The notes below the pieces were generated by a model that saw nothing but the letters and a program-made list of their open reading frames with translations, was not told the DNA's origin and did not search any database. A DNA stretch of 64,000 nt from Rhodotorula mucilaginosa (Eukaryota > Basidiomycota > Microbotryomycetes > Sporidiobolales > Sporidiobolaceae), in assembly GCA_034406715.1 (NCBI GenBank), contig CP137872.1:62001-126000 (forward strand). Reading direction: 5' to 3'. A program made the translations under genes and the position numbers. Within the stretch, counting starts at the first letter, position 1, and each line of letters opens with the position of its first letter. Shown piece by piece: positions 1-11,003 of this stretch.

Positions 1-11
1 CATGCACGGAT

Positions 12-2599
12 TCACCGCGCCCCCCTCCGGCCAAAGAATCCGCCTCCCCCACCACCGCTAGTCCCGCCGCCGCTCGCAGCGGGGGAGGACGACCTCTCGT
101 TCTCAACCACCTCGAAGTAGCTCGGCGGAAGTCCATACAGCTCTTCGAGTCGGCTCTCTTCGGCTTGGTCGATGGTGGCGCTGCCGGCGGCGAGAGTGCT
201 CGCTTCGCCAGTAGCAGCAGCGGAGGTCGTCGTCGTCGTCGTCGTTCTTCGGCTCGGTGGTGGTGGCGGTGGTGGTGCTGAAGGAGCCGGATACATTGGA
301 GGAGGAGGAGGAAGGGGCGGATCACCATTCGCCGGCGGAGAGAGCGACCACGACGACGACTGCTGCGCGGCGCGCACTCGTGGCGGAGTCGAGACGATCT
401 CGACTGGGATAGCGAGCGACGAGAGATGGACGGAAGGGGGGATGACGACTCCGTTCGATTTCGGAACCGTCGGTTGACTTCAAGTGCGGGCGGGCGGGCG
501 GGCGGGCGGGCGCGGGGGCACGCGAGAGTGAGAGTGAGAGGAGAGAGCAAGTCGAGTCAGGTTTGAGCGCAGACTTTGGTCCCCACCCCTGAAGATGAAA
601 GACTGGGGCAAGACGACGCACTAGAGGGTGATGCACAGCAAGTAGGCGACTTGGAGGTTCGGAGCTCGGAACGAAGTCGTCAAGGCCGGGACCTGTCCGC
701 CGCGCGCCACCCGAGACAATTTAATTCATGGACAGTGATGCGTCAGAGCGAGATTCGCACGAAGGGTCTGGTTGCACGTACCAGTTTGATCGCGCCCGAG
801 TAGACAATCTCGTGCGCGACGGCTCCGCCGACTCCTCGCACAGAGTACCCGGCTGGACCACCAATAGCCGTGACCCTGTTGGCATGGAGAACGATGCTGT
901 CGTACGTATTGGCTGGGGGTTTTTAATGAGGGGGAGGAGCGGGAGGGAGGGGAGGAAAGGCGGGTTCCGAGACCAAAGTCAGCTCTCGAGAGATCCGATA
1001 TCACATCCTCATTCTTGGAGGCTTTCAGGCCAAGGAGGTCAACCATCCGTTGTGAATCATGGTCACGATCATCCGGGATGGGCAAGGATTTGGGGGCCTC
1101 ACAGATGCCTTGAGCCGACACGATCGTGCGTTGCAAGAGCGAGACGGCGATGGTTGCCGGAGTGAAACGCGCGAGACTGGTCGCGTCTGCGCAGGTAATC
1201 TGTGCGCGTGCGCGAAGAGAGAGAGAAAATCCCTGTGAGTGGACAGCCTCTTCTGACCGCCCCCCGAATCGGACGAACGACAAACGACGAAAAGAAGAGC
1301 ACCAACCCACCTGCACCTCAAACTCGAGCAGCTCTCCGTGCGCCTTGGAAAACTTTTGCGGTTTCGGGACCCTCCCTTCCAACCTGACCCACCCAGCCGC
1401 AGCAGCAGCTCCCGCGCTCCTGCTGAACCGCGAACTCTTCTTCATCGCGGTCCGGGTGACATACTTGCCCGGGTCGGTCCACCCTTGCGGGTCCTGTTTC
1501 GAATTGGGAGTTTTTGTCGCCGGGGCGGAGGCGAGGGCGAGTTGTCGGAGCGGAGAGGGGGAGACGGGGACGGGTTGCCTCGGGACAAACACGACGGGGA
1601 CGATCCAGCGCTCGTTGAGTTTCAAGAGTCCGGCGCGGCCGAGCGTCACTTTGAGGTAGTACCGGCACGAGCCTTCGAAGCCTCCGAGGGCGGCGGCGGG
1701 AGGGGACGATTTAGCGCCGGAAGAAGAGGAAGAGGAAGCGGACGAGGTCGTGTTGCCGTCGAGCATGAAGGACGGGGGAGGTCGGATCGGTCTCGGTTGG
1801 TACGGTTGACCGGTGTGGGGCAGGTGGGTCAACCTGGCCGGGATGGTGAGCACGAACGGGAACCGGAACGTCCCTTGCAGTTTCCCCGCTGCGGCTTCCT
1901 CCGGCGAGGTCGCGTTCTCTCCCGGAGGAGGCGGGTAGTGAACGCTCCCGTCTTGAGGGTCTGTGCGGTACCACAAGGGGTGACTATCTTCGAGGAAGCA
2001 GACCTCGTCCGAGACGGGGTGTCGACCCGACGCGTGCGCCTTGAAGACCAAGGTGCGCACGATCCCTTTGAGTCGGATCCGGACGTGGGTGATGGTTTCG
2101 GGGTCTCGGAGTCGGAGGGTCAAGGTGCCTCGGATCAGGGTCGGCGAGGTGTCGGGCAGGTGTTGGAGGACGACGAGGCGGTCCGCGGGGCCGAAGCGTT
2201 CGTACAAGTCGAGGACGAGTTTGCCCGTTTTGGACTCGAGTCGGCGCGCGCGACGAGGGGGTAGCGAGCTATCGTCGGCGTCGTCGGCGGCGGTGTCGTC
2301 TGCGCGGGAATAGCTAGGGAGTGCATCGCCATCGTGGTTGATGGCGGTCACTGGTTGTGAGGAGGGAGGGGTGGGAGGCTGGACTGCGAGCCTGAGCCTG
2401 TCAACGAGGGACGTTGGGTGGTGGTGTCCGTCATGACTGCCGTCGTCCAAGGCAGCTGCGATCTGGGTCCTGACGGTCGTCAAGAGCCCGTCGACGGCCT
2501 GAAGGTGGGGCAGCACGAAGCGGGGTCAGTCAGCTCGGAGAGTGGAACGGAGTGCAGAAACAAGGTACGGACAGTCAGAGCTTCATCCCTGCGAGACAT
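12..2599 (-). CDS. Arrestin-related trafficking adaptor with C-terminal PPxY motif
   Basis: Alpha-arrestin (ART) proteins bind plasma-membrane transporters and recruit the Rsp5/NEDD4 ubiquitin ligase for endocytosis. Exons that keep phase: 2573-2599, 1311-2498, 974-1199, 782-912, 622-692, 12-477, giving about 702 residues. The arrestin N-lobe starts near residue 100 (SKTGKLVLDLYERF) and includes the strand THVRIRLKGI; the C-lobe ends in strands such as NLQVAYLLCITLY and VVIPPSVHLSSLAIPVEIV. A PPSY motif lies about 35 residues from the end (bases 117-128) inside a Pro/Thr/Gly-rich tail, the usual Rsp5-docking arrangement. The body is secure. The tiny first exon (MSRRDEALT) is the weakest part: the large ORF reaches upstream only to a GTG, and I chose an intron (2499-2572) with donor GTCCGT and a CTGAC branch. 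The donor after 974 is GTCTCG, also weak. It shares a 134-bp gap with the PTPA gene, transcribed the other way. Confidence 0.8.
478..621 (-). repeat. CGGG tandem repeat inside an arrestin-gene intron
   Basis: The last intron of the arrestin gene holds about six CGGG units (roughly 487-511 on the plus strand) followed by GAGAGT repeats. On the transcribed strand this reads as C- and T-rich sequence and probably serves as the polypyrimidine tract before the 3' splice site at 478-479. The plus strand could form a G-quadruplex. Confidence 0.6.
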
Positions 2600-2733
2600 G
2601 TGTACAGCCTGCCCCGAGTCCACTACACTAGACGGGCGAGAGAGAGACAAGCGACGACTCCGAGTCGGATGACCTCTTCGCCACTCGCCACTCGTCACTC
2701 TGCACTGAGCCTTACACAGGACTAGTACTCGGA
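2600..2733. promoter_or_regulatory. Shared promoter region between arrestin adaptor and PTPA genes
   Basis: Only 134 bp separate the two divergent start codons (2599 minus, 2734 plus). No clear TATA box is visible. If the first exon of the arrestin gene is wrong the gap would be slightly longer. Bidirectional promoter use is inference from spacing. Confidence 0.4.
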
Positions 2734-4198
2734 ATGGCCGTGCTCCCGACCAAGCGGATCGTCTCGCGCGCCCACCTCGACCGCTGGATCCGCTCCGACA
2801 CGCACCAACACGTCGTCGACTTCATCTCGAACCTCAACTCGGCCGTCATCGGCGTCACCCTCTCCGACCCCTCCGTCCACACGAGCGAGGCCGTCCAGGC
2901 TGTCCTCGCCATCCTCGACGAGATCGAACAGCTGTACCACGACACGCCCCCCGTCGACAACGGCAAGTCGCGGTTCGGCAACCCCGCCTTTCGCACCTTT
3001 TACGACAAACTCGCACTGCGCCTCGACCAACTCCACCGGCGGTTACCCAACCTCGACAACAGCGAGTACATCCCCGAACTCGGCGTCTACTTGCAAGAGA
3101 GTTGGGGGAACCGCACCCGCGTAGACTATGGGTCCGGAATGGAACTCAACTTTCTCTGCTGGCTGTGAGTGGTCCCTTGTTGTGCGCCAACACTCGAGGG
3201 CTATACTCTCTGACACCTACACTCGCACACACACAGTCTCTGCCTCGAAAAGCTCGGCGTCTTGAACGAGACGGACCGCACCGCAGTCGTCATCAAAGTC
3301 TTTTGGCAGTTGCGTTGCGCCCGCCTCCCTCTTTCGAAACTCGACCGTGAGAAGAAGCTGACAGCTCGAGCGAAACGCGCGCCGCAGGTACATGCGGATC
3401 TGTCGGTTGCTGCAGACGGGGTACTGGCTCGAACCGGCAGGGTCGCACGGCGCCCAAGGCCTCGACGACTACCACTTTGCCGTCTTTAGTCAGTCCGAAC
3501 TCACTCACTGACGACAAACAAACAACAAAGACAGCAGCATTTGCTGACCCCCCCTCCTCCTCCGCGGCTGCCGCTGGCACAACAGTCTTTGGTTCGGCGC
3601 AACTGAGCACGCACAAGCACTTAAGGCCGAAATGCATCCACGACGACGAGATCCTCGAAGAGTTTTCGAAAGACTACATGTACCTCGCCTATATCCGGTA
3701 CATCAACTCGGTCCGTCTTTCCTCTCTCTCTTGCAGTGCGTTGCAGCGCAGCAGAGAGCAGGCGAAGAATCTGACTCTCCCGCCCTCGCCCCGCGACAGA
3801 TCAAGACGGCCTCGCTACGGTGGCATTCTCCCATGTTGGACGACATCTCGGGCGTCAAGACGTGGGCCAAAGTCAACTCGGGCATGCTCAAGATGTACCG
3901 CGCCGAAGTGCTCGACAAACTCCCCGTCGCCCAACACTTTTACTTTGGCTCGCTGTTGCCCTTCCCTCCTCCCGGAGACGACGACGACGAGAAAGGACTG
4001 GAGGAGGACCCGGACGTGCATGTGGACGAGCACGGGCATTTGCACGTCCGTGGCGAGGCGCAGTTTGAGGACTGTTGCGGGATCAAGGTCCCGGCCATCT
4101 TTGCGGCGTCGCAAGAGGCGCAGGCAGGAGGGGTCAACCACTTGGGTGGAATCCCTGGAGGAGGAGGCGGGGCAGTCCGGAGGATTCCGTTTGATTGA
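2734..4198 (+). CDS. Serine/threonine protein phosphatase 2A activator (PTPA/Rrd family)
   Basis: PTPA is a peptidyl-prolyl isomerase-like activator of PP2A-type catalytic subunits in cytoplasm and nucleus. Exons 2734-3164, 3237-3308, 3388-3488, 3586-3710, 3800-4198 give 375 residues, normal for the family. Family blocks in order: [48 protein letters not shown] (about residues 180-198), [71 protein letters not shown]. The tail is acidic and then Gly-rich. Odd: where most members read GVWGLDDY this one reads GAQGLDDY, and the next residues are FAVF rather than LPF. All five exons are needed for the fold and all splice sites are GT/AG. Fungi often have two paralogues (RRD1, RRD2); I cannot tell which this is. 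Confidence 0.93.
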
Positions 4199-4645
4199 GC
4201 GTTATAAGCCTCTTGTTTACTAGCTGCGTTCAGGTAACCAATGAAGAAGGGGGAAATTCTTGCCGGCTCGCGTCGCTTCTATCAGAGTCATACTCCTCGA
4301 GATGCAAGGGAGCATTCCCATTTCGAGACCATATGCAGAGCCGAATGAGCTGGTGTGCGCGCGTAGCGAGAGCTCGAGCTTGATGAGCTACCGTGCGCAG
4401 TGGCGGTGCAGCTTGTGGTGCACCGCCTCGCCAAGTCGGCCGGGAGTCGTCTCTCATCTCGTCCCGCTTCACGGCATCACGACGTGAACAGAGAGGAGGA
4501 GGAGGAGACGACTAGGCCTGTGGTATTGCCAGATCAGTGATCAGCCACGTGTCCGGAGGGGTTCCGGAACTCTCCCTCGCCACTTCGGCACTGAGCTGCC
4601 TGCCCGCACACCTCGCCGCTCGTCCCCTCGACTACAGCTGGTACC
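4199..4645. other. Intergenic region without recognisable gene
   Basis: 447 bp between the PTPA stop and the next start. I looked for tRNA A/B boxes, small ORFs with codon bias and repeats and saw none. It presumably holds the PTPA 3' end and the promoter of the next gene. Confidence 0.6.
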
Positions 4646-6247
4646 ATGTCCGCTCCGACTGCTGCTGCGAATGCGAGTCCGACCCTCGGACGCGGGCTGC
4701 GCCCCGAGGACGGCAACTACGACCTGACCTCGTTCCGTCAAGTGTGCCACCGCCTCTACTACGACAAAGATCCCACCTCGGCCCGCCAAGTCGACCACAT
4801 CCTGTCCCGCCTCCCGGTCCAAGACCGGACTATGTACGCTCGCGCCATGGCCGACGTCAGGAGCGCCTACCATCGCGACGAGGAGATCCGCCGACGCGCC
4901 CAAGTCGAACACCTCCTCGCCGAGGTTGAACCCGCTTCCATCGTCGTCAAAGGCGCGCTCAACGGCGTCTCAGCACAACATTCGGTCCCATCTGTGGCAG
5001 CGATGCGATCCCCTCAGGCTCGCCGCTTCCGCGCCGAGCGCTTCAAGCGCTTCCTCTCCGCAAACTGCCACGAAGCCAACATCATGCCCGGCCCGCATCC
5101 CTTTTTGCGCGGTCTGTATGCCACGCTCTGGTTGCAGACTCGGACCGACACCAACAGATGCGTAGAGTGGACAGTCGACGTCGCCGTGCTGACCGAAGCC
5201 GGGAGCGGACAAAGTTGGACGCGAGACGCCGTCGAGCTCCTCAAAGGCGTGAGTCGCCGTCGGCCCCTCCTCTTTTCCCTCCCACACGCAACAGGACTTT
5301 TTTTTGTTGACACGGGCAGCTTTTCTCAGGTCCTCGGTATGTCCGAACGGATCCAGGGTCCGCAGGTTGCGTCGACCTATGCCGATTCGACCTACACTTC
5401 GCGGCTCTCTTCCGCCTTATCGGACCTTTCCACCTCCCGCGCCGCTCCGCACCCCATCGAGATCTCGATTGTCGAGCAGGGAGGAGGAGGACCGCCTCCT
5501 CCAGTTCCACCTCACCGTGGGAGCACTCTCCGAACCCGCGCGCCGAGCGATCCTTTCCTCGACAACAAAGCCCTTCTTCCCCTTGTCGCCCCAGACGAGG
5601 AGAAAGAAACCGGATTCGGCTCCAGTGTCGCGCCACTGCTTCCGTCCTCGTCACAAACAGTGACGGTGTCGAGTCCGCTCGACCCGCTAGGAGGCGACTC
5701 GGACCTCGCTTCTCCGACTGCCTCGACGCCGTTCCTCCCCAATCCGACAAGCGCTTTCGCCGCCTCCGCCGCCTCCGACGACGAAGAGCATGCTCCCGAC
5801 GCACGGCTCATGTCGTCAAAGTCACCCCGACCTAGTGACCCTGCAACACCACCACCACCCTCAGCAACCGCACCACAGCGACCACCTCCGCCTCCGCCGC
5901 CAACTCGCTCGCTCCCGAATCCGGCCGTACCTCATCCCCAATTCCGAACTTTCACCGTCCCGCCCTATCTCACCAACCCAGAACTTTACGCCCTCCTGCG
6001 CCTCTTTCCCTCGTTCATCGCCACTCCCGTTCGCCGAGCCGTCAGCAGCAGCAACGTGACGAGGACGACAATCGACGAGTGGGAAGAAAAGCTCAGTGCA
6101 GTCGTGCATGGGGAAGTGGCGCTAGCTTCTGGGGAGGGAGCAGAAGGAGAGGGAGGGATGACGACGGCCCGGCGCAGTGAGGGTTGGAAGGGAACGCTCT
6201 GGGAACGGTTCCTTATCTGGCTGCAGAGGCTGTTTAGTCTGATGTAG
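4646..6247 (+). CDS. Conserved protein of unknown function
   Basis: I do not recognise a named family. The N-terminal 230 residues look folded and conserved in style: DLTSFRQVCHRLYYDKDP, QVDHILSRLP, RFRAERFKRFLS, GPHPFLRGLYATLWLQ, VDVAVLTEAGSGQSW, DAVELLKG. The middle is Ser/Pro/Ala-rich and disordered. The C-terminus has a second ordered patch (FTVPPYLTNPELYALLRLFP) and ends in an aromatic amphipathic segment (WERFLIWLQRLF) that could touch a membrane. One intron (5249-5329, GTGAGT...TTCTCAG, 81 nt) is a multiple of three without a stop, so the frame is open through it; splicing joins DAVELLKG to VLGMSERI, which reads better than the intron translation. The spliced protein has 506 residues. 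The start at 4646 is the first ATG of the frame. No function can be assigned from sequence. Confidence 0.75.
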   Translation: MSAPTAAANASPTLGRGLRPEDGNYDLTSFRQVCHRLYYDKDPTSARQVDHILSRLPVQDRTMYARAMADVRSAYHRDEEIRRRAQVEHLLAEVEPASIVVKGALNGVSAQHSVPSVAAMRSPQARRFRAERFKRFLSANCHEANIMPGPHPFLRGLYATLWLQTRTDTNRCVEWTVDVAVLTEAGSGQSWTRDAVELLKGVSRRRPLLFSLPHATGLFFVDTGSFSQVLGMSERIQGPQVASTYADSTYTSRLSSALSDLSTSRAAPHPIEISIVEQGGGGPPPPVPPHRGSTLRTRAPSDPFLDNKALLPLVAPDEEKETGFGSSVAPLLPSSSQTVTVSSPLDPLGGDSDLASPTASTPFLPNPTSAFAASAASDDEEHAPDARLMSSKSPRPSDPATPPPPSATAPQRPPPPPPPTRSLPNPAVPHPQFRTFTVPPYLTNPELYALLRLFPSFIATPVRRAVSSSNVTRTTIDEWEEKLSAVVHGEVALASGEGAEGEGGMTTARRSEGWKGTLWERFLIWLQRLFSLM

Positions 6248-6712
6248 GTCAACTCGCAGCCTATCCCCCACTGCGTCTGTGCCTGAAATGAGGCGAGAAC
6301 GGCGCTGGACGCCCGGTTCTTTTTTCTTCTTCTCCTTCTGCGCAACGTCCTCGATTCTCACTCGGGAGTGCGAACGAGCTCTCTCGTTCGGAGTGACGAA
6401 CAAGTGATGCGGAAAAGCGAAGTGATTGCAAGACGGGGACATGCCACCGCGAGTGGAGGTACAGGGACCCAGAAACATCCATCATCTGAAAACGGCGTGC
6501 GAGGAGAAAGGTAACATGCGAGGAGAAGACCAGAGAGAGAGAGAGAGAGACGCCCAAACATCCGCGAACCACTAGTTGAGAGAAACAAACCCCAGAGAAA
6601 CCAAACATCCGCAAGCAGACAGGGACAGAGAAACAGAGAGAGAGAGAGAGAACCAGAAAAGCATGGAGAAATGAACGAAGGTGGAACTTGTCGAGAAGCG
6701 ATGCGCGGTCGT
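6248..6712. other. Convergent intergenic region with GA microsatellites
   Basis: 465 bp between two stop codons facing each other. It contains two GA/AG dinucleotide runs (about 6533-6551 and 6633-6653). No gene is visible; probably the two 3' untranslated regions. Confidence 0.6.
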
Positions 6713-9700
6713 TTAAGCGGGGGCGATGTCAGCCGACGCCGAAGGAGTGACATCCCGAGAGCTGGTGGAGGACGAGCGACGCCGGAGAGCGATGAACTGG
6801 ACTTCGAGGTCGAGCGGCTGTGGCGTTTGCTCTTCGACTTTTTCCTGCACGTCGAGTGGTCTCGAGTCAACGGTCATGCACATCTATTGCCGAGAGTCGG
6901 CCTAGAAGCGTACCTTGGCGACAGTCCAGAGGCAATCGAGCACCCATTCGCAGGCGCCGCGAGATCCGAGTACGTCCCGGAGCACGGTACGCATCTCGTC
7001 CTCCCAGAAGATTTTCAGCATCTGTGTGGTGGGCGAAAATGATACGGCGGACGGTCAGCAACCGAAGCGAGCACGGACAGAAAAAAAGTTCGCATCTCTC
7101 CCGACGACGTACCTGGATGGTGTGGTCCGCCCAGCTTTCGATGCTGACGGTACCGTGCTCGACGCCCTTCCACGCCGGATGCGAGAGCGTGACCATCTCG
7201 GACTCGAGGACGTCCCAGGAGTGGGCCGAAGCGCGCAAACAAGCGCCCGTTTGACGGGGCGTGCGAGGATGGAGCGGAAGCGCTGCAAGAGAGGAGATCA
7301 CGAGTCAGCCCGGATCGTGTAGCTCAGGATGCAGCATGCCCTTGACGTGACGTACCGAGCAACTGTCGTGCGACTTGAGGCTTGAGCAGACCCGTACTGA
7401 CGAGCCTCTGGATAGCCTTGCCGAGCAGTCGCGTCATGTAGGTCCAAACGTCCGCCTTGGCCCCCCTCATTACCGAACTTCCTTTCGAGGACGGACTGCT
7501 GCCCGACGTTCCGGAGGGGGAAGGTGTCGAAGCGGCGACGGACTGCATTGACGGCGAAGAGGTTGTGGCAGAGGCGGCGAGGGTGGCTTCTTCCGTTCGG
7601 GCGAGGTAAGCGAGAGCGAGCACTCCGCCGGGCTTGAACTCGCTCGCACGCGCCGAAAGGAACGCCATGAGCTCTCCGTGAGCGAGCGTAGCCGGGGCGA
7701 CGCGGTACCTATCAAAAAGAGCATGGTGAGCCGAATGCGAACCGGTCCGGCGCGTCACCTGCTCACCTGCGATCTGTCGCGGGCCAGTGCAGACTCATCA
7801 CCGACCAACCGACGCTGACACTCTTGCGCGGTACCGCTTTGACTCCAAACGGTCTCGCCGCAAAAGCCGAAAACACTCTCCCTTCGAGCTGCAAATCGCC
7901 CTCCGACACCGGTTCGCTCGGTCGGCGTGGACGAGGTCGCAGGTACGATTGCGGATCGTGCTCGAGCGAGTCGGCGAGGCAGCGGAAGTCGGCCGTCGGG
8001 CGGTCGACGTGCGTGACTTGGAACGAGACGAGCTCGTCCAATTCCGGGTTTGACGATTCCGACGTGCGTCGAGTAATGCCCGGGGCGGCGGCGGCGGCGG
8101 TTGGCGAGTCGTCCGCATGCTGAGCAGTCAGCTCGGCGCGCAACGCGACGAGTTCGCGTTCTGCAAAGTGTTCGAGAACGGGGCGGACGAGCAAGCTCGA
8201 CCTGGAATTGAGCGCTCCGTACTCGACGACCTGGACGGTCTTGTCCTCGTCCCCGGGATGAAACGGCACCCCCGAGACATGCCGGTCCAGCAACCCGGTG
8301 AGTTTCTCGTGCGTCATCGCGGCGTACCCGCCCCCCGCCGCGCACCCCATCAAGTCGTTGCCACTCCATGAGCGCTCAGCACCCGTCGCGCCCAGGCCGG
8401 TTCCTCCCCCAGCTTGACAGTCCGCTAGACCCGAAGAATCACGATCCACGTTGCGTCCACTCGAAGGCGACGCAGCCGGTCCAGGTGATTGGCTCGCGAT
8501 GGTTGCAGCCGCGACGAGTCCCCCCACAGCGCTCAGGGGCGAGTCGTCCGTTTTCCTGCGCATATGACCAAGCGCATGGCTTCCTCCGCCGCTACCGGCG
8601 CTTCCGCTGCCGACGCTCGCCCCGGCACCGTATCTCGCTCCGAGCACCTCGTGCCAGGCCATCTCGGCCGCCGAAGCGCCGAACAAGAACGGCGCGGTGG
8701 AGAGAGAATCCGGAGGAGTGAGCGGTGCGCCGTAACTCCGTGCCGCGGCCGAGGCGGACGAGGTCGAAGCGACGGAGGGCCGGCGTCCGTACGCATCCGT
8801 GTCTGCGAACGAGAGCGATGAAGATCCGGACGGGAAGATCGGCGACGACGAGGTGGAACCGGGCGCGTCGGGCGCCGACATTCCGGCATAGCTGGAGGCG
8901 GACGTAGTCGTGCGCGTGCTTGTGAAAGCGCCAGGTAGCGGCGACGCGACGTTGTGGCCTCCGTTTGGCGACGCTGCAGGCTGAGGAGTATCGACTTCGG
9001 TTGTGAGCGACGAGGTCGTCGTCTCTACCGATTCTCTCGCCTGCAACGTCGGTCGTCTCGAATTGGCTTCAGAACCACAAAGGGTGCTGCAGCCTTCCGC
9101 CGTTTCCTGGGCCGACGGAGAGATCCGCGAAGGCGTGACGGGGAACGGGAATCCGCGCGGTGTAGCTTCCGGACTCTCGCTTTCGCGGTTGCGAGCAGCG
9201 TCGTCGTCGTCCGCCGAGGTGTACGAGCAAGTCGAGAGCGGGGAAGGGAGCACAGGCGCATAGCTGTTCGGGTAGAGCGGCGCAGGCGGCATCGGCATGA
9301 GACCGGGGCTGGCAGCGCGAGTCGACCTCGACGGCGCGCGGGGCGGGGTCACGAGGTGGGATTTGGAGGTGGACGCAGCAGCGGCGGACGACGACTGGAC
9401 CCATTGGGCCAGGCGGTCGTCGCATTCGTCAATGTCGCTTCCGCCATTCTCCCCGTCGGCTCCTTTCATCCGCGATGGGCGCGGCCGAGGCGATCTGCCA
9501 TTCGGCGTCACCGTCGTGTTGGTAGAAGACGAGGTCAAGCTCGTGAGCGAACCCTCGAGGCTGGTGGCCGAAAGAGGCGGTGCAGTCGCGGAGGCCGAAG
9601 CGCCGACCGGTTTATTCGGAACGCAGACGAGTCGCAGTCCGGACGGGGGCTGCAGCGGACCGAAACTCGGCGACGGGCGATCCATCCCCTGAGCTGTAAC

Positions 9701-10039
9701 GTCGTCGAGGCTTTTGCTCCGCCTCCGAAAGAGGGGCGGCCGCTCGCCGCCCCCACCACCTCTCGCTGCCTGGATTCGACGAGACGCGAGCGTCGGCGAA
9801 GACGTGCCGTCCGTCGGCGGAATCGACTGCCTCCTCTTCTGGTGGTGCACTGATCCCAAAGTCGAGTGATCTGGCTCCGAGGCGGTCGAAGTTCCGGACG
9901 CGGGTGAACGGCGCGAATCGAGCCAGGCGAGGTCGAGTCGGAGCGAGGCGACCAAGGTCGGGGACAGCGGGCGCAGCCCGGAGGTTGCGTCCCTCTCTGC
10001 TTCCACCTCGCTCGGATCGATATAGTCGGCTGTAGCCAT
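6713..10039 (-). CDS. SABATH-like SAM-dependent carboxyl methyltransferase with long disordered N-terminus
   Basis: Likely methylates the carboxyl group of a small acid using S-adenosylmethionine; the substrate cannot be read from sequence. Exons 7767-10039, 7356-7708, 7113-7282, 6914-7021, 6713-6844 (phase consistent) give 1011 residues. Roughly the first 480 residues are Ser/Pro/Ala-rich with no domain. The catalytic part shows the SAM-binding strand VVEYGALNSRSSLLVRPVLE (about 604-623, matching the D-x-G-C/A-x-x-G-x-N-S type motif), SVGWSVMSLHWPA (about 741), a mid helical region VWTYMTRLLGKAIQRLVSTGLL, and a C-terminal strand LEVQFIALRRR. SABATH enzymes are usually about 350-400 residues, so the N-terminal extension is unusual. 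The start is the ATG at 10039; an open frame upstream lacks another ATG. Family assignment rests on motif order, so a related class I methyltransferase remains possible. Confidence 0.75.
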
Positions 10040-11003
10040 CTTGGTCAAGGGCGGGGGTGGACGCAACCAGACGCTGTTCTGCTCCGGGTGGAAGGGGGAC
10101 AAAGTTCAGCTCGGGAGGAGCGATTGCACTGCGTCATGTCACGAGGACGGGTGCTCACGTCGTCCACACACGCTCCTCGCGCGAACCTGAAGTCCCACGC
10201 CGGGGTTGGCGCCAAAGGAGAGGCTCTGGTCAGGCGTGGATAAGGTTGTTGATTGCAGGCGGTGCTGCTGCCGCTTGCGGATCTCGGCGAGGCTGCGCGT
10301 CCGAGTCGCCGTTGAGGCCCCAGCCGTAGTCGTAGTATCAGACTTGGGCGGATCCGTCGACTGCAGGACTGACTGGGTTCCAGGCCGGGAGGAGAGCAGC
10401 TAACGCGGGGTCGAAAGGGGTCAGAATCGGCGCTCGTCTCTGCTCGTTCGGCGGTCGCTCTGTCCGCCCTGCGCAGACTGGTCGCTGCCTGCACTCGCTG
10501 TACCGTAGAGCAGAGCAGCTGCTCTACATATGAAGTCCGAGACGGACGGAGTCGGCGCGGGGCAAGCTGGAGAGAACCCGCTTAAGCTGAGACAAGGTTC
10601 GAGCCTCTTTTCGGCTTGGAGCTCCGCTGTAGATCCTCTTAACGTTGCCGAGGCCCTTTTTGAAATCCGAGTTCGCAAGATCAGCTGATTCAGTATATGT
10701 ACATAAGCCCCGTCGAGTTGTAACCTCTCTGCAACCCCAGCCTGTACAGCTCTGACAGCGGGAAGCATTCTTTCCGGCTCTCTGTAGAGACGACTGCGGT
10801 TTGGAGACGAGCCTCTTCGTGACATTCCTGAATCACATTAATGGGTGGCGCTCTCATCGCTCGAGCTCCGAGGTTCGAGAAGCTGTCGAAAAAGCGCAGC
10901 CACAGCTGGAGCTCAAGGCCAGGAAGACCGTACCTCGAAAGCCGGCGTTCAGTTGTTATCATTTGATCTGTACATACACATGCTCCATGAGACCGTACCC
11001 CCC
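10040..11003. other. Intergenic region without recognisable gene
   Basis: 964 bp between the start of the methyltransferase and the end of TAF5, both on the minus strand. Short open frames on both strands lack splice support and codon bias. I see no RNA gene motif. Confidence 0.55.

Noticed and set aside
1338-2264. Plus-strand open frame of 308 codons
   Set aside because: It lies antisense to the main arrestin exon and is Arg/Gly-rich, a typical shadow in GC-rich coding DNA.
4260-4487. Possible tRNA-like stretch between PTPA and the unknown gene
   Set aside because: No convincing A and B boxes and no cloverleaf stems could be drawn.
6533-6655. GA-rich runs as a possible regulatory GAGA array
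   Set aside because: They lie between convergent 3' ends, so they are more simply microsatellites in untranslated sequence.
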